This document shows positions 1 through 5,706 of a stretch of DNA of 5,709 nt, piece after piece; positions within the stretch are counted from its first letter, which is position 1; the number at the start of each line of letters is the position of its first letter. Source of the stretch: an uncultured Alistipes sp. GTDB taxonomy: Bacteria > Bacteroidota > Bacteroidia > Bacteroidales > Rikenellaceae. Under the pieces are notes generated by a model. It had not been told where the DNA came from and did no database searches. It saw only the letters and a list, made by a program, of their open reading frames with translations. The stretch is taken from assembly GCA_947173915.1 (NCBI GenBank), contig CAMWGZ010000079.1, positions 1 through 5,709 on the forward strand. The letters are read 5' to 3'. The position numbers were made by a program, and so were the translations under genes.

Positions 1-151
1 GAACCAGCTGGGCCTGCTCGGTTCGCCGACGAAGGTCAAGAAGATCGAAAACGTGGTGTTCCAGGCCAAGGAGGCCAAGAAGCTGACCTCCGACGACAAG
101 CAGATCGAGGAACTGATGGTTGAACTTATCGCGAGCCACACGCTCGGTTAA
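1..151 (+). CDS. etfB: Electron transfer flavoprotein subunit beta, C-terminal part (5' end outside window)
   Basis: Only the last 49 residues and the TAA stop are visible; the frame runs from base 2 and the start lies upstream of the window. The segment contains LGLLGSPTKVKKI, which matches the conserved GSPTKV region near the C-terminus of EtfB, followed by a charged helical tail ending in HTLG. EtfB is the smaller subunit of the EtfAB heterodimer. It binds AMP in canonical ETFs, or a second FAD in electron-bifurcating ones, and docks onto acyl-CoA dehydrogenases. The residues that would separate those two types are not in the window. The assignment is supported by complete etfA starting 18 bases after the stop and by the acyl-CoA dehydrogenase that follows. 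The three genes probably form one operon. Confidence 0.93.
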   Translation, partial: NQLGLLGSPTKVKKIENVVFQAKEAKKLTSDDKQIEELMVELIASHTLG

Positions 152-155
152 TGAG

Positions 156-160
156 GGAGG
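156..160 (+). promoter_or_regulatory. Shine-Dalgarno-like site for etfA
   Basis: GGAGG lies nine bases before the etfA ATG, a workable ribosome-binding distance. It stands out because the guaB, outer-membrane-protein and downstream membrane-protein starts in this window have no such purine box upstream. It supports the chosen etfA start at 170. Bacteroidetes generally rely little on Shine-Dalgarno pairing, so its real contribution is uncertain. Confidence 0.5.
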
Positions 161-169
161 ATACGACTT

Positions 170-1189
170 ATGAATAATGTATTTGTATATATAGAACTCG
201 AAAACGGGGTTCCGGCCGACGTGAGCCTGGAGCTGCTGACCAAAGGCCGCGAACTGGCCACGACGCTCGGCGTGCGCCTCGAAGCCGTCGTGCTGGGGCA
301 TAATCTGTCGGGTATCGAGAAGGAGCTGGCCAAATACGGTGCCGATACGGTCTGGACGGCCGACGACAAGGAGTTCGCTCCGTTCCGCACGCTGCCCCAC
401 ACGGCCGTCATGTGCGGCCTGATCGAGCAGGAGAAGCCGCAGATCGCTCTGTTCGGTGCCACCTCCATCGGCCGTGACTTCGCGCCGCGCGTCTCGTCGG
501 CGCTGTTCAGCGGTCTGACGGCCGACTGCACGCAGCTGGAGATCGGCGACCACAAGGATGCCAAGAGCGGCACGGAGTACAAGAACCTGCTCTACCAGAT
601 CCGTCCCGCCTTCGGCGGCAACATCATCGCCACGATCGTCAATCCCGAGCACCGTCCCCAGATGGCGACCGTGCGCGAGGGCGTGATGCGCAAGGAGTAC
701 GCCGCGCAGCCCGCTGCCGGCGAGGTCCGTCCCATCGAGTGGAAGAAGTTCCTCAAGGATAGCGACCTGGTCGTGAAGATCCTCGACCGTCAGATCGAGG
801 AGCGCAAGATCAACATCAAGGGCGCGAGCGTCGTGGTCGCCGGCGGCTACGGCGTGGGATCCAAGGAGAACTTCAAGCTGCTCCACGAGCTTGCCGACGT
901 GCTCGGCGGCGAGGTGGGCGCGAGCCGCGCCGCGGTCGATGCCGGTTTCACGGAGCATGCCCGCCAGATCGGCCAGACCGGCGTGACGATCCGTCCGAAG
1001 CTCTATATCGCCTGCGGTATTTCGGGCCAGATCCAGCATACGGCCGGTATGGACCAGTCGTCGATGATCATTTCGATCAACACCGATCCCGATGCGCCGA
1101 TCAACAAGATCGCCGACTACGCGATCACGGGCGACCTGAACGAGATCATCCCGAAAATGATTAAGTACTACAAACAAAACTCGAAGTAA
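170..1189 (+). CDS. etfA: Electron transfer flavoprotein subunit alpha
   Basis: This is a complete 339-residue EtfA, the subunit that holds the electron-carrying FAD and passes electrons between acyl-CoA dehydrogenase and downstream carriers in the cytoplasm. The N-terminal alpha/beta domain (about 1-190) includes GATSIGRDFAPR (96-107) and RPAFGGN (145-151), both conserved in the family. The C-terminal FAD domain (about 205-339) includes VVAGGYGVGSKENF (222-235), GASRAAVDAGF (250-260), GQTGVTIRPKLYIA (268-281), the signature GISGQIQH (283-290) and INTDPDAPI (303-311). Length is normal for the family. The start is supported by a GGAGG nine bases upstream and by the Bacteroidales-like MNNVFVYIE N-terminus. 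The gene sits 18 bases after etfB and overlaps the dehydrogenase start by one base. Whether this ETF is canonical or bifurcating cannot be decided from the visible sequence. Confidence 0.97.
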   Translation: MNNVFVYIELENGVPADVSLELLTKGRELATTLGVRLEAVVLGHNLSGIEKELAKYGADTVWTADDKEFAPFRTLPHTAVMCGLIEQEKPQIALFGATSIGRDFAPRVSSALFSGLTADCTQLEIGDHKDAKSGTEYKNLLYQIRPAFGGNIIATIVNPEHRPQMATVREGVMRKEYAAQPAAGEVRPIEWKKFLKDSDLVVKILDRQIEERKINIKGASVVVAGGYGVGSKENFKLLHELADVLGGEVGASRAAVDAGFTEHARQIGQTGVTIRPKLYIACGISGQIQHTAGMDQSSMIISINTDPDAPINKIADYAITGDLNEIIPKMIKYYKQNSK

Positions 1190-2922
1190 TGGCTAATTTC
1201 TTTTCAGATAATAAGGATTTGCAGTTCCACCTCGATCATCCCGCGATGCGGAAGATCGTGGAGCTGAAGGAGCGCGGTTTCGCGCTGAAGGATCGTTACG
1301 AGCTGGCTCCGCAGAATTTCGACGACGCGATGGACAACTACCGCCGCGTGCTGGAGATCGCGGGCGAGGTGTGCGGCGAGGTAATCGCCCCCAATGCCGA
1401 AGGGGTCGATCACGAAGGTCCGCGCGTGGAGAACGACCACGTGGTCTATGCCTCCGGCACCTCCCGCAACATCGAGGCGATCACGAAGGCGGGGCTGAGC
1501 GGCATGACGCTGCCCTATGAATACGACGGCCTGAACTTCCCGCTCGTCTGCTTCGTCATGGCCAACGAGATGGTGGCCCGCGCCGATGCCGGCTTCGAGA
1601 ATATCTGGGGCTTGCAGGATTGCGCCGAGACGCTCAACGAGTTCGCCTCGGAGGAGATCAAGCGCCTGTTCCTGCCGCTGGTTTCGGCCGGCGCGACCTG
1701 CGCGATGGACCTGACCGAGCCGGATGCCGGTTCGGATCTGGGTGCTGTGATGCTCAAGGCCACCTACGACGAGAAGAGTGACCGCTGGCTGCTCAACGGC
1801 GTGAAGCGATTCATTACCAACGGCGACGGCGACGTGTCGCTGGTGCTGGCCCGCACCGAGGAGGGTACCTCCGACGCGCGCGGCCTTTCGATGCTCGTTC
1901 ACGACAAGCGCGACGGCGGCGTGAAGGTGCGCCGCATCGAGAACAAGCTCGGTATCAAGGGATCGCCCACCTGCGAGCTGGTCTTTACCAACGCCCCCGC
2001 CCGTCTGGTCGGCGACCGCAAGATGGGACTCATCAAGTACGTCATGTCGCTCATGAACGCCGCCCGTCTGGGCATCGGTGCCCAGTCGGTGGGTCTCTGC
2101 GAGGCCGCTTACCGCGAGGCGCTCAAGTATGCCCGCGAGCGCGAGCAGTTCGGCAAGCCGATCATCCGCTTCGCCGCCGTGTCGGAGATGCTCTCCAATA
2201 TGAAAGCCAAGCTGCAGGGTGCCCGCGCGCTGCTTTACGAGACGACCCGTTTCGTGGAGACCTACAAACAATATACGCATATCTCGCACGAGCGTTCGCT
2301 CGAACCGGAGGAGCGCCAGCAGATGAAGTTCTACACCCGCCTGGCCGACGGCTTCACGCCGCTGGTCAAGCTCTTCTCTTCGGAGTATGCCAACCAGCTC
2401 GCCTACGATGCCGTGCAGATTCACGGCGGCTCGGGCTTCATGAAGGACTATCCCTGCGAGCGCCTCTACCGCGATGCCCGCATCATGAACATCTACGAGG
2501 GTACCTCGCAGCTGCAGGTGGTGGCTGCAATCAACGCCGTGACCAAGGGCACCTTCCTGGAGCAGATCAAGGAGTACGAGGCTGCCGAATATGCGGAGTG
2601 CATGTGCGCCGTGAAGAGCAAGCTGGTCGAGCTGCGCATCAAGTTCGAGGAGATGGTGGCCCGCGTCGAGTCGCTCGACAAGGAGCACCCCGGATTCAAG
2701 GACTTCCATGCGCGCCGTCTGGTCGAGACGGCCGGTCATATCATCATTACCCACCTGCTGGCCCGTCAGGCCGGCGAATGCGGCGAGTATGTCGCTTCGG
2801 CGCAGATCTTCTGCAAGCTGGCCGAGGGTAAGATCGGGGAGGCTTATACCTACGTGATGCACTCGACCGGCGACGATGTCGCTTTGTTCAAGAAGGTCGA
2901 GGGCGAGGAGTGCGGCTGCTAA
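1189..2922 (+). CDS. Acyl-CoA dehydrogenase with C-terminal extension
   Basis: This 577-residue flavoenzyme is predicted to interconvert an acyl-CoA and its 2,3-enoyl-CoA, exchanging electrons with the EtfAB encoded just upstream. The signature DLTEPDAGSDLGA is at 174-186, the GEREQFGKP-like motif REREQFGKP at 316-324, and the second family signature at 410-429 (QIHGGSGF through RLYRD) fits completely. The expected catalytic base is Glu437 in IYEGTSQ (435-441). The protein is about 200 residues longer than butyryl- or short-chain dehydrogenases of about 380 residues: there is an insertion around 355-385 and an extra helical region from about 455 to 577, ending ECGC. Longer ACADs of this size are known, including in Bacteroidetes next to etfBA. 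The ATG shares its A with the etfA TAA, so translation is probably coupled. Substrate chain length cannot be read from the sequence. Butyrate or branched-chain/amino-acid-derived acyl-CoA metabolism is an inference. Confidence 0.95.
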   Translation: MANFFSDNKDLQFHLDHPAMRKIVELKERGFALKDRYELAPQNFDDAMDNYRRVLEIAGEVCGEVIAPNAEGVDHEGPRVENDHVVYASGTSRNIEAITKAGLSGMTLPYEYDGLNFPLVCFVMANEMVARADAGFENIWGLQDCAETLNEFASEEIKRLFLPLVSAGATCAMDLTEPDAGSDLGAVMLKATYDEKSDRWLLNGVKRFITNGDGDVSLVLARTEEGTSDARGLSMLVHDKRDGGVKVRRIENKLGIKGSPTCELVFTNAPARLVGDRKMGLIKYVMSLMNAARLGIGAQSVGLCEAAYREALKYAREREQFGKPIIRFAAVSEMLSNMKAKLQGARALLYETTRFVETYKQYTHISHERSLEPEERQQMKFYTRLADGFTPLVKLFSSEYANQLAYDAVQIHGGSGFMKDYPCERLYRDARIMNIYEGTSQLQVVAAINAVTKGTFLEQIKEYEAAEYAECMCAVKSKLVELRIKFEEMVARVESLDKEHPGFKDFHARRLVETAGHIIITHLLARQAGECGEYVASAQIFCKLAEGKIGEAYTYVMHSTGDDVALFKKVEGEECGC

Positions 2923-2943
2923 GCTTTTTCGCATCGTAATGAA

Positions 2944-2988
2944 GAAGGACGACTCGTTCCCCGACGGTGGGGCGGGTCGTCTTTTGTT
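2944..2988 (+). terminator. Rho-independent terminator after the etf/acyl-CoA dehydrogenase operon
   Basis: A hairpin begins 22 bases after the dehydrogenase stop. The outer stem pairs 2945-2956 with 2973-2984, with core GACGACTCG against CGGGTCGTC and one internal G-U pair plus another near its base. After a two-base TT bulge, an inner CCCC/GGGG stem (2959-2962 with 2969-2972) closes a six-base loop. The 3' arm runs directly into TTTTGTT. Stem strength, the U-rich tail and position all fit an intrinsic terminator ending the operon. Confidence 0.85.
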
Positions 2989-3143
2989 CGGATTGCGGCG
3001 CGTGGGCGTGCCGGGGGGCCTCCGCCTGTCGGATACCGGCTGCGTTTGTCCCTGGAGTGGGCCGGGACCGGCGGAAGGCGGGTGGCGCTTGCAAGAGCTG
3101 CGGGCGGTCGCCGGCTGCCTGCCCGGGGAGATCCGGAGGCGGC
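2989..3143. other. GC-rich intergenic spacer, no supported gene
   Basis: This stretch between the terminator and the AT-rich leader of the next gene is very GC-rich and contains several short self-complementary runs, for example GCCTCCG at 3019-3025 against CGGAGGC at 3134-3140. No tRNA, rRNA or known riboswitch pattern is apparent. Open frames cross it in more than one phase, but they look like by-products of the lack of AT-rich stop codons. I see no coding signal. Confidence 0.5.
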
Positions 3144-3177
3144 GGTTTGTTTTGAAATCATTTAAACGAAAAAAACT
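3144..3177 (+). promoter_or_regulatory. AT-rich leader and possible promoter of the outer-membrane protein gene
   Basis: Composition changes sharply from GC-rich to AT-rich just before the start codon. TTGTTTTG at 3147-3154 matches the Bacteroidetes -7 consensus TAnnTTTG except for the second base. No convincing TTTG element is seen about 20 bases further upstream. An A-rich run (3163-3175) precedes the ATG and there is no Shine-Dalgarno sequence, a common arrangement in Bacteroidetes. The preceding terminator implies that a promoter must lie between 2989 and 3177, but its exact position is not settled. Confidence 0.35.
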
Positions 3178-3732
3178 ATGGTCAGAAAATTACTTGTTTT
3201 ATCGGTTTTCTTCCTGCTGTGCTGCCTGCCTCGTGCGGCGCAGGCGCAGCTGGGACGCGGAGAGTTGTCGGTGGGTTACGGTTTCTCTCCGGTTACGAAC
3301 TGGATCGACGCGTATAGCGACAAACTGCTCGGGGTGCTCGACATGCGGGACGCTTCGATGGATAGCTGGGGCGGGGTTTCGGTCAATTACTCCTTCCGCA
3401 TCATCGGCGGACTCGGCGTGGGCGGCACTTTCGTCTATTCGGGCAACAAGCAGCGGCACGAAGGACAGAAGATCACGACCAACTACTATTCGGTGCTTCC
3501 CCACCTGAAGATGCGTTGGTTGAACCTGCGGATCTTTTCGATCTATTCGCGTGTCGGCGTGGGTCTTACCTTTACCCGCTCTTCGGGCGAGGGCGAACGC
3601 TGGACGGCGCGGCAGCTGGCCTTCCAGGTCTCGCCGCTGGGTGTCGAGCTGGGCGGCAAACTGGCGCTTTATGCCGAAGCGGGTGTCGGTACGACCGGCT
3701 CCCTGGTGGCGGGCATGCGCTTCCGCTTCTGA
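3178..3732 (+). CDS. Small outer-membrane beta-barrel protein, function unknown
   Basis: The 184-residue product starts with a Sec signal peptide: positive N-terminus MVRK, a hydrophobic core at about 5-17, and a likely signal peptidase I site after AQA at 21-23. The two cysteines at 15-16 sit inside the hydrophobic core and are not placed as a typical lipobox. The mature part of about 160 residues alternates polar and hydrophobic residues in Gly- and Tyr-rich stretches such as GELSVGYGF, GGVSVNYSF, GGLGVGGTFVY, YSRVGVGLTF and LVAGMRFRF. It ends in Phe, as outer-membrane barrels usually do. Size suits about eight strands, as in OmpX/OmpW-like or PF13505-type barrels, but no specific family is recognised. 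The gene stands alone, with a terminator upstream and guaB under its own promoter downstream, so context does not reveal its role. A structural or pore role is possible. Confidence 0.85.
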   Translation: MVRKLLVLSVFFLLCCLPRAAQAQLGRGELSVGYGFSPVTNWIDAYSDKLLGVLDMRDASMDSWGGVSVNYSFRIIGGLGVGGTFVYSGNKQRHEGQKITTNYYSVLPHLKMRWLNLRIFSIYSRVGVGLTFTRSSGEGERWTARQLAFQVSPLGVELGGKLALYAEAGVGTTGSLVAGMRFRF

Positions 3733-3742
3733 TCCTTCGGCT

Positions 3743-3820
3743 GCCGGGTCGTTTCGGCGGCCCGGCGGCCGGACCGGGGTCCGATGAGGGGCGGGGCGAA
3801 CGGGAGTGTCGTCTCGTTCG
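3743..3820. repeat. Cluster of GC-rich hairpins after the outer-membrane protein gene
   Basis: Three inverted repeats follow the stop codon. One pairs 3743-3751 with 3758-3766 (GCCGGGTCG against GCGGCCCGGC-like sequence, with one G-U). A tight CGGACC-GG-GGTCCG lies at 3770-3783. A nine-pair stem joins 3797-3805 with 3812-3820 (CGAACGGGA against TCTCGTTCG, with one G-U). None is followed directly by a T-run, so none is a textbook intrinsic terminator. They may still slow or end transcription of the upstream gene or protect its 3' end. Confidence 0.45.
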
Positions 3821-3847
3821 GATTCGCGGCGTTTCGCCTCGGGCGTA

Positions 3848-3882
3848 ATTTTTCGGCAAAAACGGTGCGACCGGCGAAAAAT
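3848..3882. repeat. Imperfect inverted repeat just upstream of the guaB promoter
   Basis: ATTTTTCG at 3848-3855 is the exact reverse complement of CGAAAAAT at 3875-3882. Nested inside is a second short hairpin, CGGT-GCG-ACCG, at 3863-3873. The repeat ends 14 bases before the -7 element of guaB, so on DNA it would cover the -33 region and sequence upstream of it. It could be a binding site for a dimeric regulator or part of a weak terminator for the preceding gene. The sequence alone does not decide between these. Confidence 0.45.
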
Positions 3883-3896
3883 CCAAAAATTATGCT

Positions 3897-3904
3897 TAAT
3901 TTTG
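3897..3904 (+). promoter_or_regulatory. Bacteroidetes-type -7 promoter element of guaB
   Basis: TAATTTTG fits the Bacteroidetes housekeeping -7 consensus TAnnTTTG exactly and lies 22 bases before the guaB ATG. This predicts transcription starting around 3909-3912 and a leader of only about 15-18 bases, too short for a riboswitch. No clear TTTG -33 element is seen at the usual distance; that region is occupied by the A-rich arm of an inverted repeat. Confidence 0.65.
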
Positions 3905-3926
3905 CAGGCAACAAAATCTCGCTTTT

Positions 3927-5399
3927 ATGTCTTTTATCAATGAGAAGGTGCAACCCGAAGGACTGACGTTCGACGATGTGCTTCTGGTGCCTGCATACTC
4001 CGATGTGTTGCCGCGCGAGGTCTCGCTCGAGACCCGGTTCTCGCGAAATATCAAACTCAATATCCCCATCGTCTCGGCTGCGATGGATACGGTTACCGAA
4101 GCTCCTTTGGCGATCGCTCTGGCGCGCGAAGGAGGTATCGGTGTGATTCACAAGAACATGTCGATCGCGGAGCAGGCCGCTCAGGTGCGTCGTGTGAAGC
4201 GTGCCGAGAACGGAATGATCTACGATCCGATCACGATCCGCAAGGACGACACGGTGGGCGATGCCCTCGCGTTGATGAAGGAGAACAAGATCGGAGGTAT
4301 TCCGGTGGTCGATGCCGAGCAGCGTCTGATCGGTATCGTGACCAACCGCGATCTGCGCTTCCAGCGCGATGTTACCCGCCGCATCGAGGAGGTCATGACC
4401 CGCGAGGGGCTGGTTACCACCCACAGCACCGAACTGGCGCATGCGGCCGAGGTGCTGCTGCACAACAAGATCGAGAAGCTCCCCGTCGTGGACGAGAGCG
4501 GAAGACTGATCGGTCTGATTACCTATAAGGACATTACCAAGGTTCAGGATCATCCCAATGCGAGCAAAGATGCGAAGGGCCGTCTGCGCGTAGCGGCCGG
4601 CGTGGGCATTACCGCCGATGCGATGGATCGCGTGAAGGCGCTCGTCGAGGAGGATGTGGATGCCGTCGTCCTCGACTCGGCGCACGGCCACTCGGTCAAT
4701 GTGATCGTGCTGCTCAAGAAGATCAAGGCCGCCTATCCCGCTCTGGATGTCGTGGTCGGCAACATTGCGACGGCCGAGGCCGCCGAGTTCCTGATCGCCA
4801 ACGGTGCCGACGGCATCAAGGTCGGTATCGGTCCCGGCTCGATCTGCACCACCCGCATCATCGCGGGCGTGGGCGTACCGCAGCTCTCGGCCATCTACGA
4901 CGCTTCGACCGTAGCCCGCAAATACGGCGTGCCGGTAATCGCCGACGGAGGTCTGCGCTACTCGGGCGATATCGTCAAGGCACTGGCTGCCGGCGGCGAC
5001 TGCGTGATGGTCGGCTCGATGTTCGCCGGAACGGAGGAGGCTCCGGGCGAGACGATCATCTACAACGGCCGTAAGTTCAAGAGCTACCGCGGCATGGGGT
5101 CGATCGACGCGATGAAGGCCGGTTCGGCCGACCGCTACTTCCAGAAGGGCGACGTGAATATCAACAAGCTGGTTCCCGAAGGAATCGTGGCCCGTGTCCC
5201 GTTCAAGGGCATGCTCTGCGAGACGGTCTATCAGCTCGTGGGCGGTCTGCGCGCCGGAATGGGCTATTGCGGAGCGAAGGATATCGAGGCGCTGAAGCAG
5301 GCTCGTTTCATCCGCATCACGGCTTCGGGCATGTCGGAGAGCCATCCCCACGACGTGGCCATCACGCGCGAGGCGCCGAATTACAGCAGCGAACGATAA
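3927..5399 (+). CDS. guaB: Inosine-5'-monophosphate dehydrogenase
   Basis: GuaB oxidises IMP to XMP with NAD+, the first committed step of guanine nucleotide synthesis, as a cytoplasmic tetramer. The 490-residue length is typical of the bacterial enzyme. The TIM-barrel start is seen in [17 protein letters not shown] (13-29) and [10 protein letters not shown] (49-58). Two CBS modules interrupt the barrel at about 95-205, with GGIPVVD (123-129) and EKLPVVD (183-189). The barrel resumes with [10 protein letters not shown] (247-256) and the active-site loop GPGSICTTR (302-310), where Cys307 is the nucleophile and Thr309 the neighbouring catalytic residue. IMP-binding [10 protein letters not shown] is at 339-348, YRGMGS at 387-392, and the flap's Arg403-Tyr404 dyad lies in ADRYF. 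No key residue is missing. The N-terminus [17 protein letters not shown] fits the family start. A -7 element lies 22 bases upstream, and a small membrane-protein gene follows after 18 bases. Confidence 0.99.
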   Translation: MSFINEKVQPEGLTFDDVLLVPAYSDVLPREVSLETRFSRNIKLNIPIVSAAMDTVTEAPLAIALAREGGIGVIHKNMSIAEQAAQVRRVKRAENGMIYDPITIRKDDTVGDALALMKENKIGGIPVVDAEQRLIGIVTNRDLRFQRDVTRRIEEVMTREGLVTTHSTELAHAAEVLLHNKIEKLPVVDESGRLIGLITYKDITKVQDHPNASKDAKGRLRVAAGVGITADAMDRVKALVEEDVDAVVLDSAHGHSVNVIVLLKKIKAAYPALDVVVGNIATAEAAEFLIANGADGIKVGIGPGSICTTRIIAGVGVPQLSAIYDASTVARKYGVPVIADGGLRYSGDIVKALAAGGDCVMVGSMFAGTEEAPGETIIYNGRKFKSYRGMGSIDAMKAGSADRYFQKGDVNINKLVPEGIVARVPFKGMLCETVYQLVGGLRAGMGYCGAKDIEALKQARFIRITASGMSESHPHDVAITREAPNYSSER

Positions 5400-5403
5400 T
5401 CCG

Positions 5404-5415
5404 CGACGATCGTCG
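5404..5415. repeat. Perfect 12-base palindrome between guaB and the next gene
   Basis: CGACGATCGTCG equals its own reverse complement and lies in the 18-base gap between the guaB stop and the next start codon. Flanking ATAA (5396-5399, including the guaB stop) can also pair with TTAT (5416-5419, including the next start). As RNA this could fold over the start codon of the downstream gene. As DNA it could be a protein site. There is no T-run, so it is not a terminator. Confidence 0.5.
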
Positions 5416-5417
5416 TT

Positions 5418-5621
5418 ATGGAGGAGAAAGGGAAGAACAGAGGATGGTGGCATCAGCCCACCCGCTACGACTGGTGGGTGCTGGCTCTGCTGCTGTCGCT
5501 CCTCGGTGTCTGGTTCGCTACGGGCCGCGAGGCGTGGCTGCGTTATTTGATCATGGGCCTGACGCTCGGCTATCTGCTTGTGGCGCGGGTGCTGATCAAC
5601 TACCGCCGGCTGAAGAGATGA
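5418..5621 (+). CDS. Small protein with two predicted membrane helices, unknown function
   Basis: This 67-residue product has a polar, positively charged N-terminus (1-19, with WW at 10-11 and 19-20), a first hydrophobic segment at about 20-34 (VLALLLSLLGVWFA), a short turn with TGREAW, a second hydrophobic segment at about 41-60, and a basic tail NYRRLKR. The positive-inside rule predicts both ends in the cytoplasm and a hairpin in the inner membrane. I recognise no family or catalytic motif. The start at 5418 is the only in-frame ATG near the N-terminus; no Shine-Dalgarno lies upstream, although GGAGGAG occurs directly after the ATG. The gene begins 18 bases after guaB, with no terminator between, so co-transcription with guaB is likely. 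The regular hydrophobic/basic pattern argues that it is a real gene, but its role is unknown. Confidence 0.72.
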   Translation: MEEKGKNRGWWHQPTRYDWWVLALLLSLLGVWFATGREAWLRYLIMGLTLGYLLVARVLINYRRLKR

Positions 5622-5706
5622 GTCCGAGACCGGTGCGGCCGACGTGCTTCGTGCGGGTGGCTTCGCAGTCGGTCTTGACGAATAACTAAAAAACAAACCT
5701 ACATAA
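5622..5706. other. Short intergenic region with A-rich end
   Basis: AGACCG at 5627-5632 can pair with CGGTCT at 5670-5675, but no T-run follows, so a terminator is not supported. From about 5680 the sequence becomes A-rich (CTAAAAAACAAACC), resembling the leaders in front of other Bacteroidetes start codons. No tRNA or clear promoter is visible on the + strand. Confidence 0.4.

Noticed and set aside
148..582. A 144-codon minus-strand frame over the etfB end and etfA
   Set aside because: It is Ser-rich, without motifs, fully antisense to a confident etfA, and has no promoter or start context.
1204..2934. A 576-codon open frame on the minus strand covering almost the whole dehydrogenase gene
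   Set aside because: It is in codon register with the + strand gene, so minus-strand stops need TTA, CTA or TCA codons in that gene. These are rare in GC-rich codon usage. The frame ends exactly at the first TCA (Ser6). The His/Leu/Ala/Val-rich translation has no domain features.
2876..3508. A long + strand frame running from the dehydrogenase end through the spacer into the barrel gene
   Set aside because: It crosses a strong terminator and overlaps two well-supported genes in another frame. The Arg/Ser/Gly-rich translation looks like out-of-frame GC-rich sequence.
3826..3853. Small GGCG-TTT-CGCC hairpin with a later TTTTT run as a terminator for the barrel gene
   Set aside because: The stem is only four pairs and the T-run begins about ten bases after it, so it does not meet the form of an intrinsic terminator.
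3669..5696. A 675-codon open frame on the minus strand across guaB and its neighbours
   Set aside because: It is in register with both guaB and the small membrane-protein gene and has the same explanation. The translation is His/Asp/Arg-rich without motifs, and it begins with a TTG and no ribosome-binding site.
5694..5701. TAGGTTTG on the minus strand, matching the Bacteroidetes -7 consensus
   Set aside because: It would drive leftward transcription antisense to the membrane-protein gene and guaB, where no minus-strand gene is supported. The -33 region lies outside the window. A short consensus match in an AT-rich leader is easily chance.
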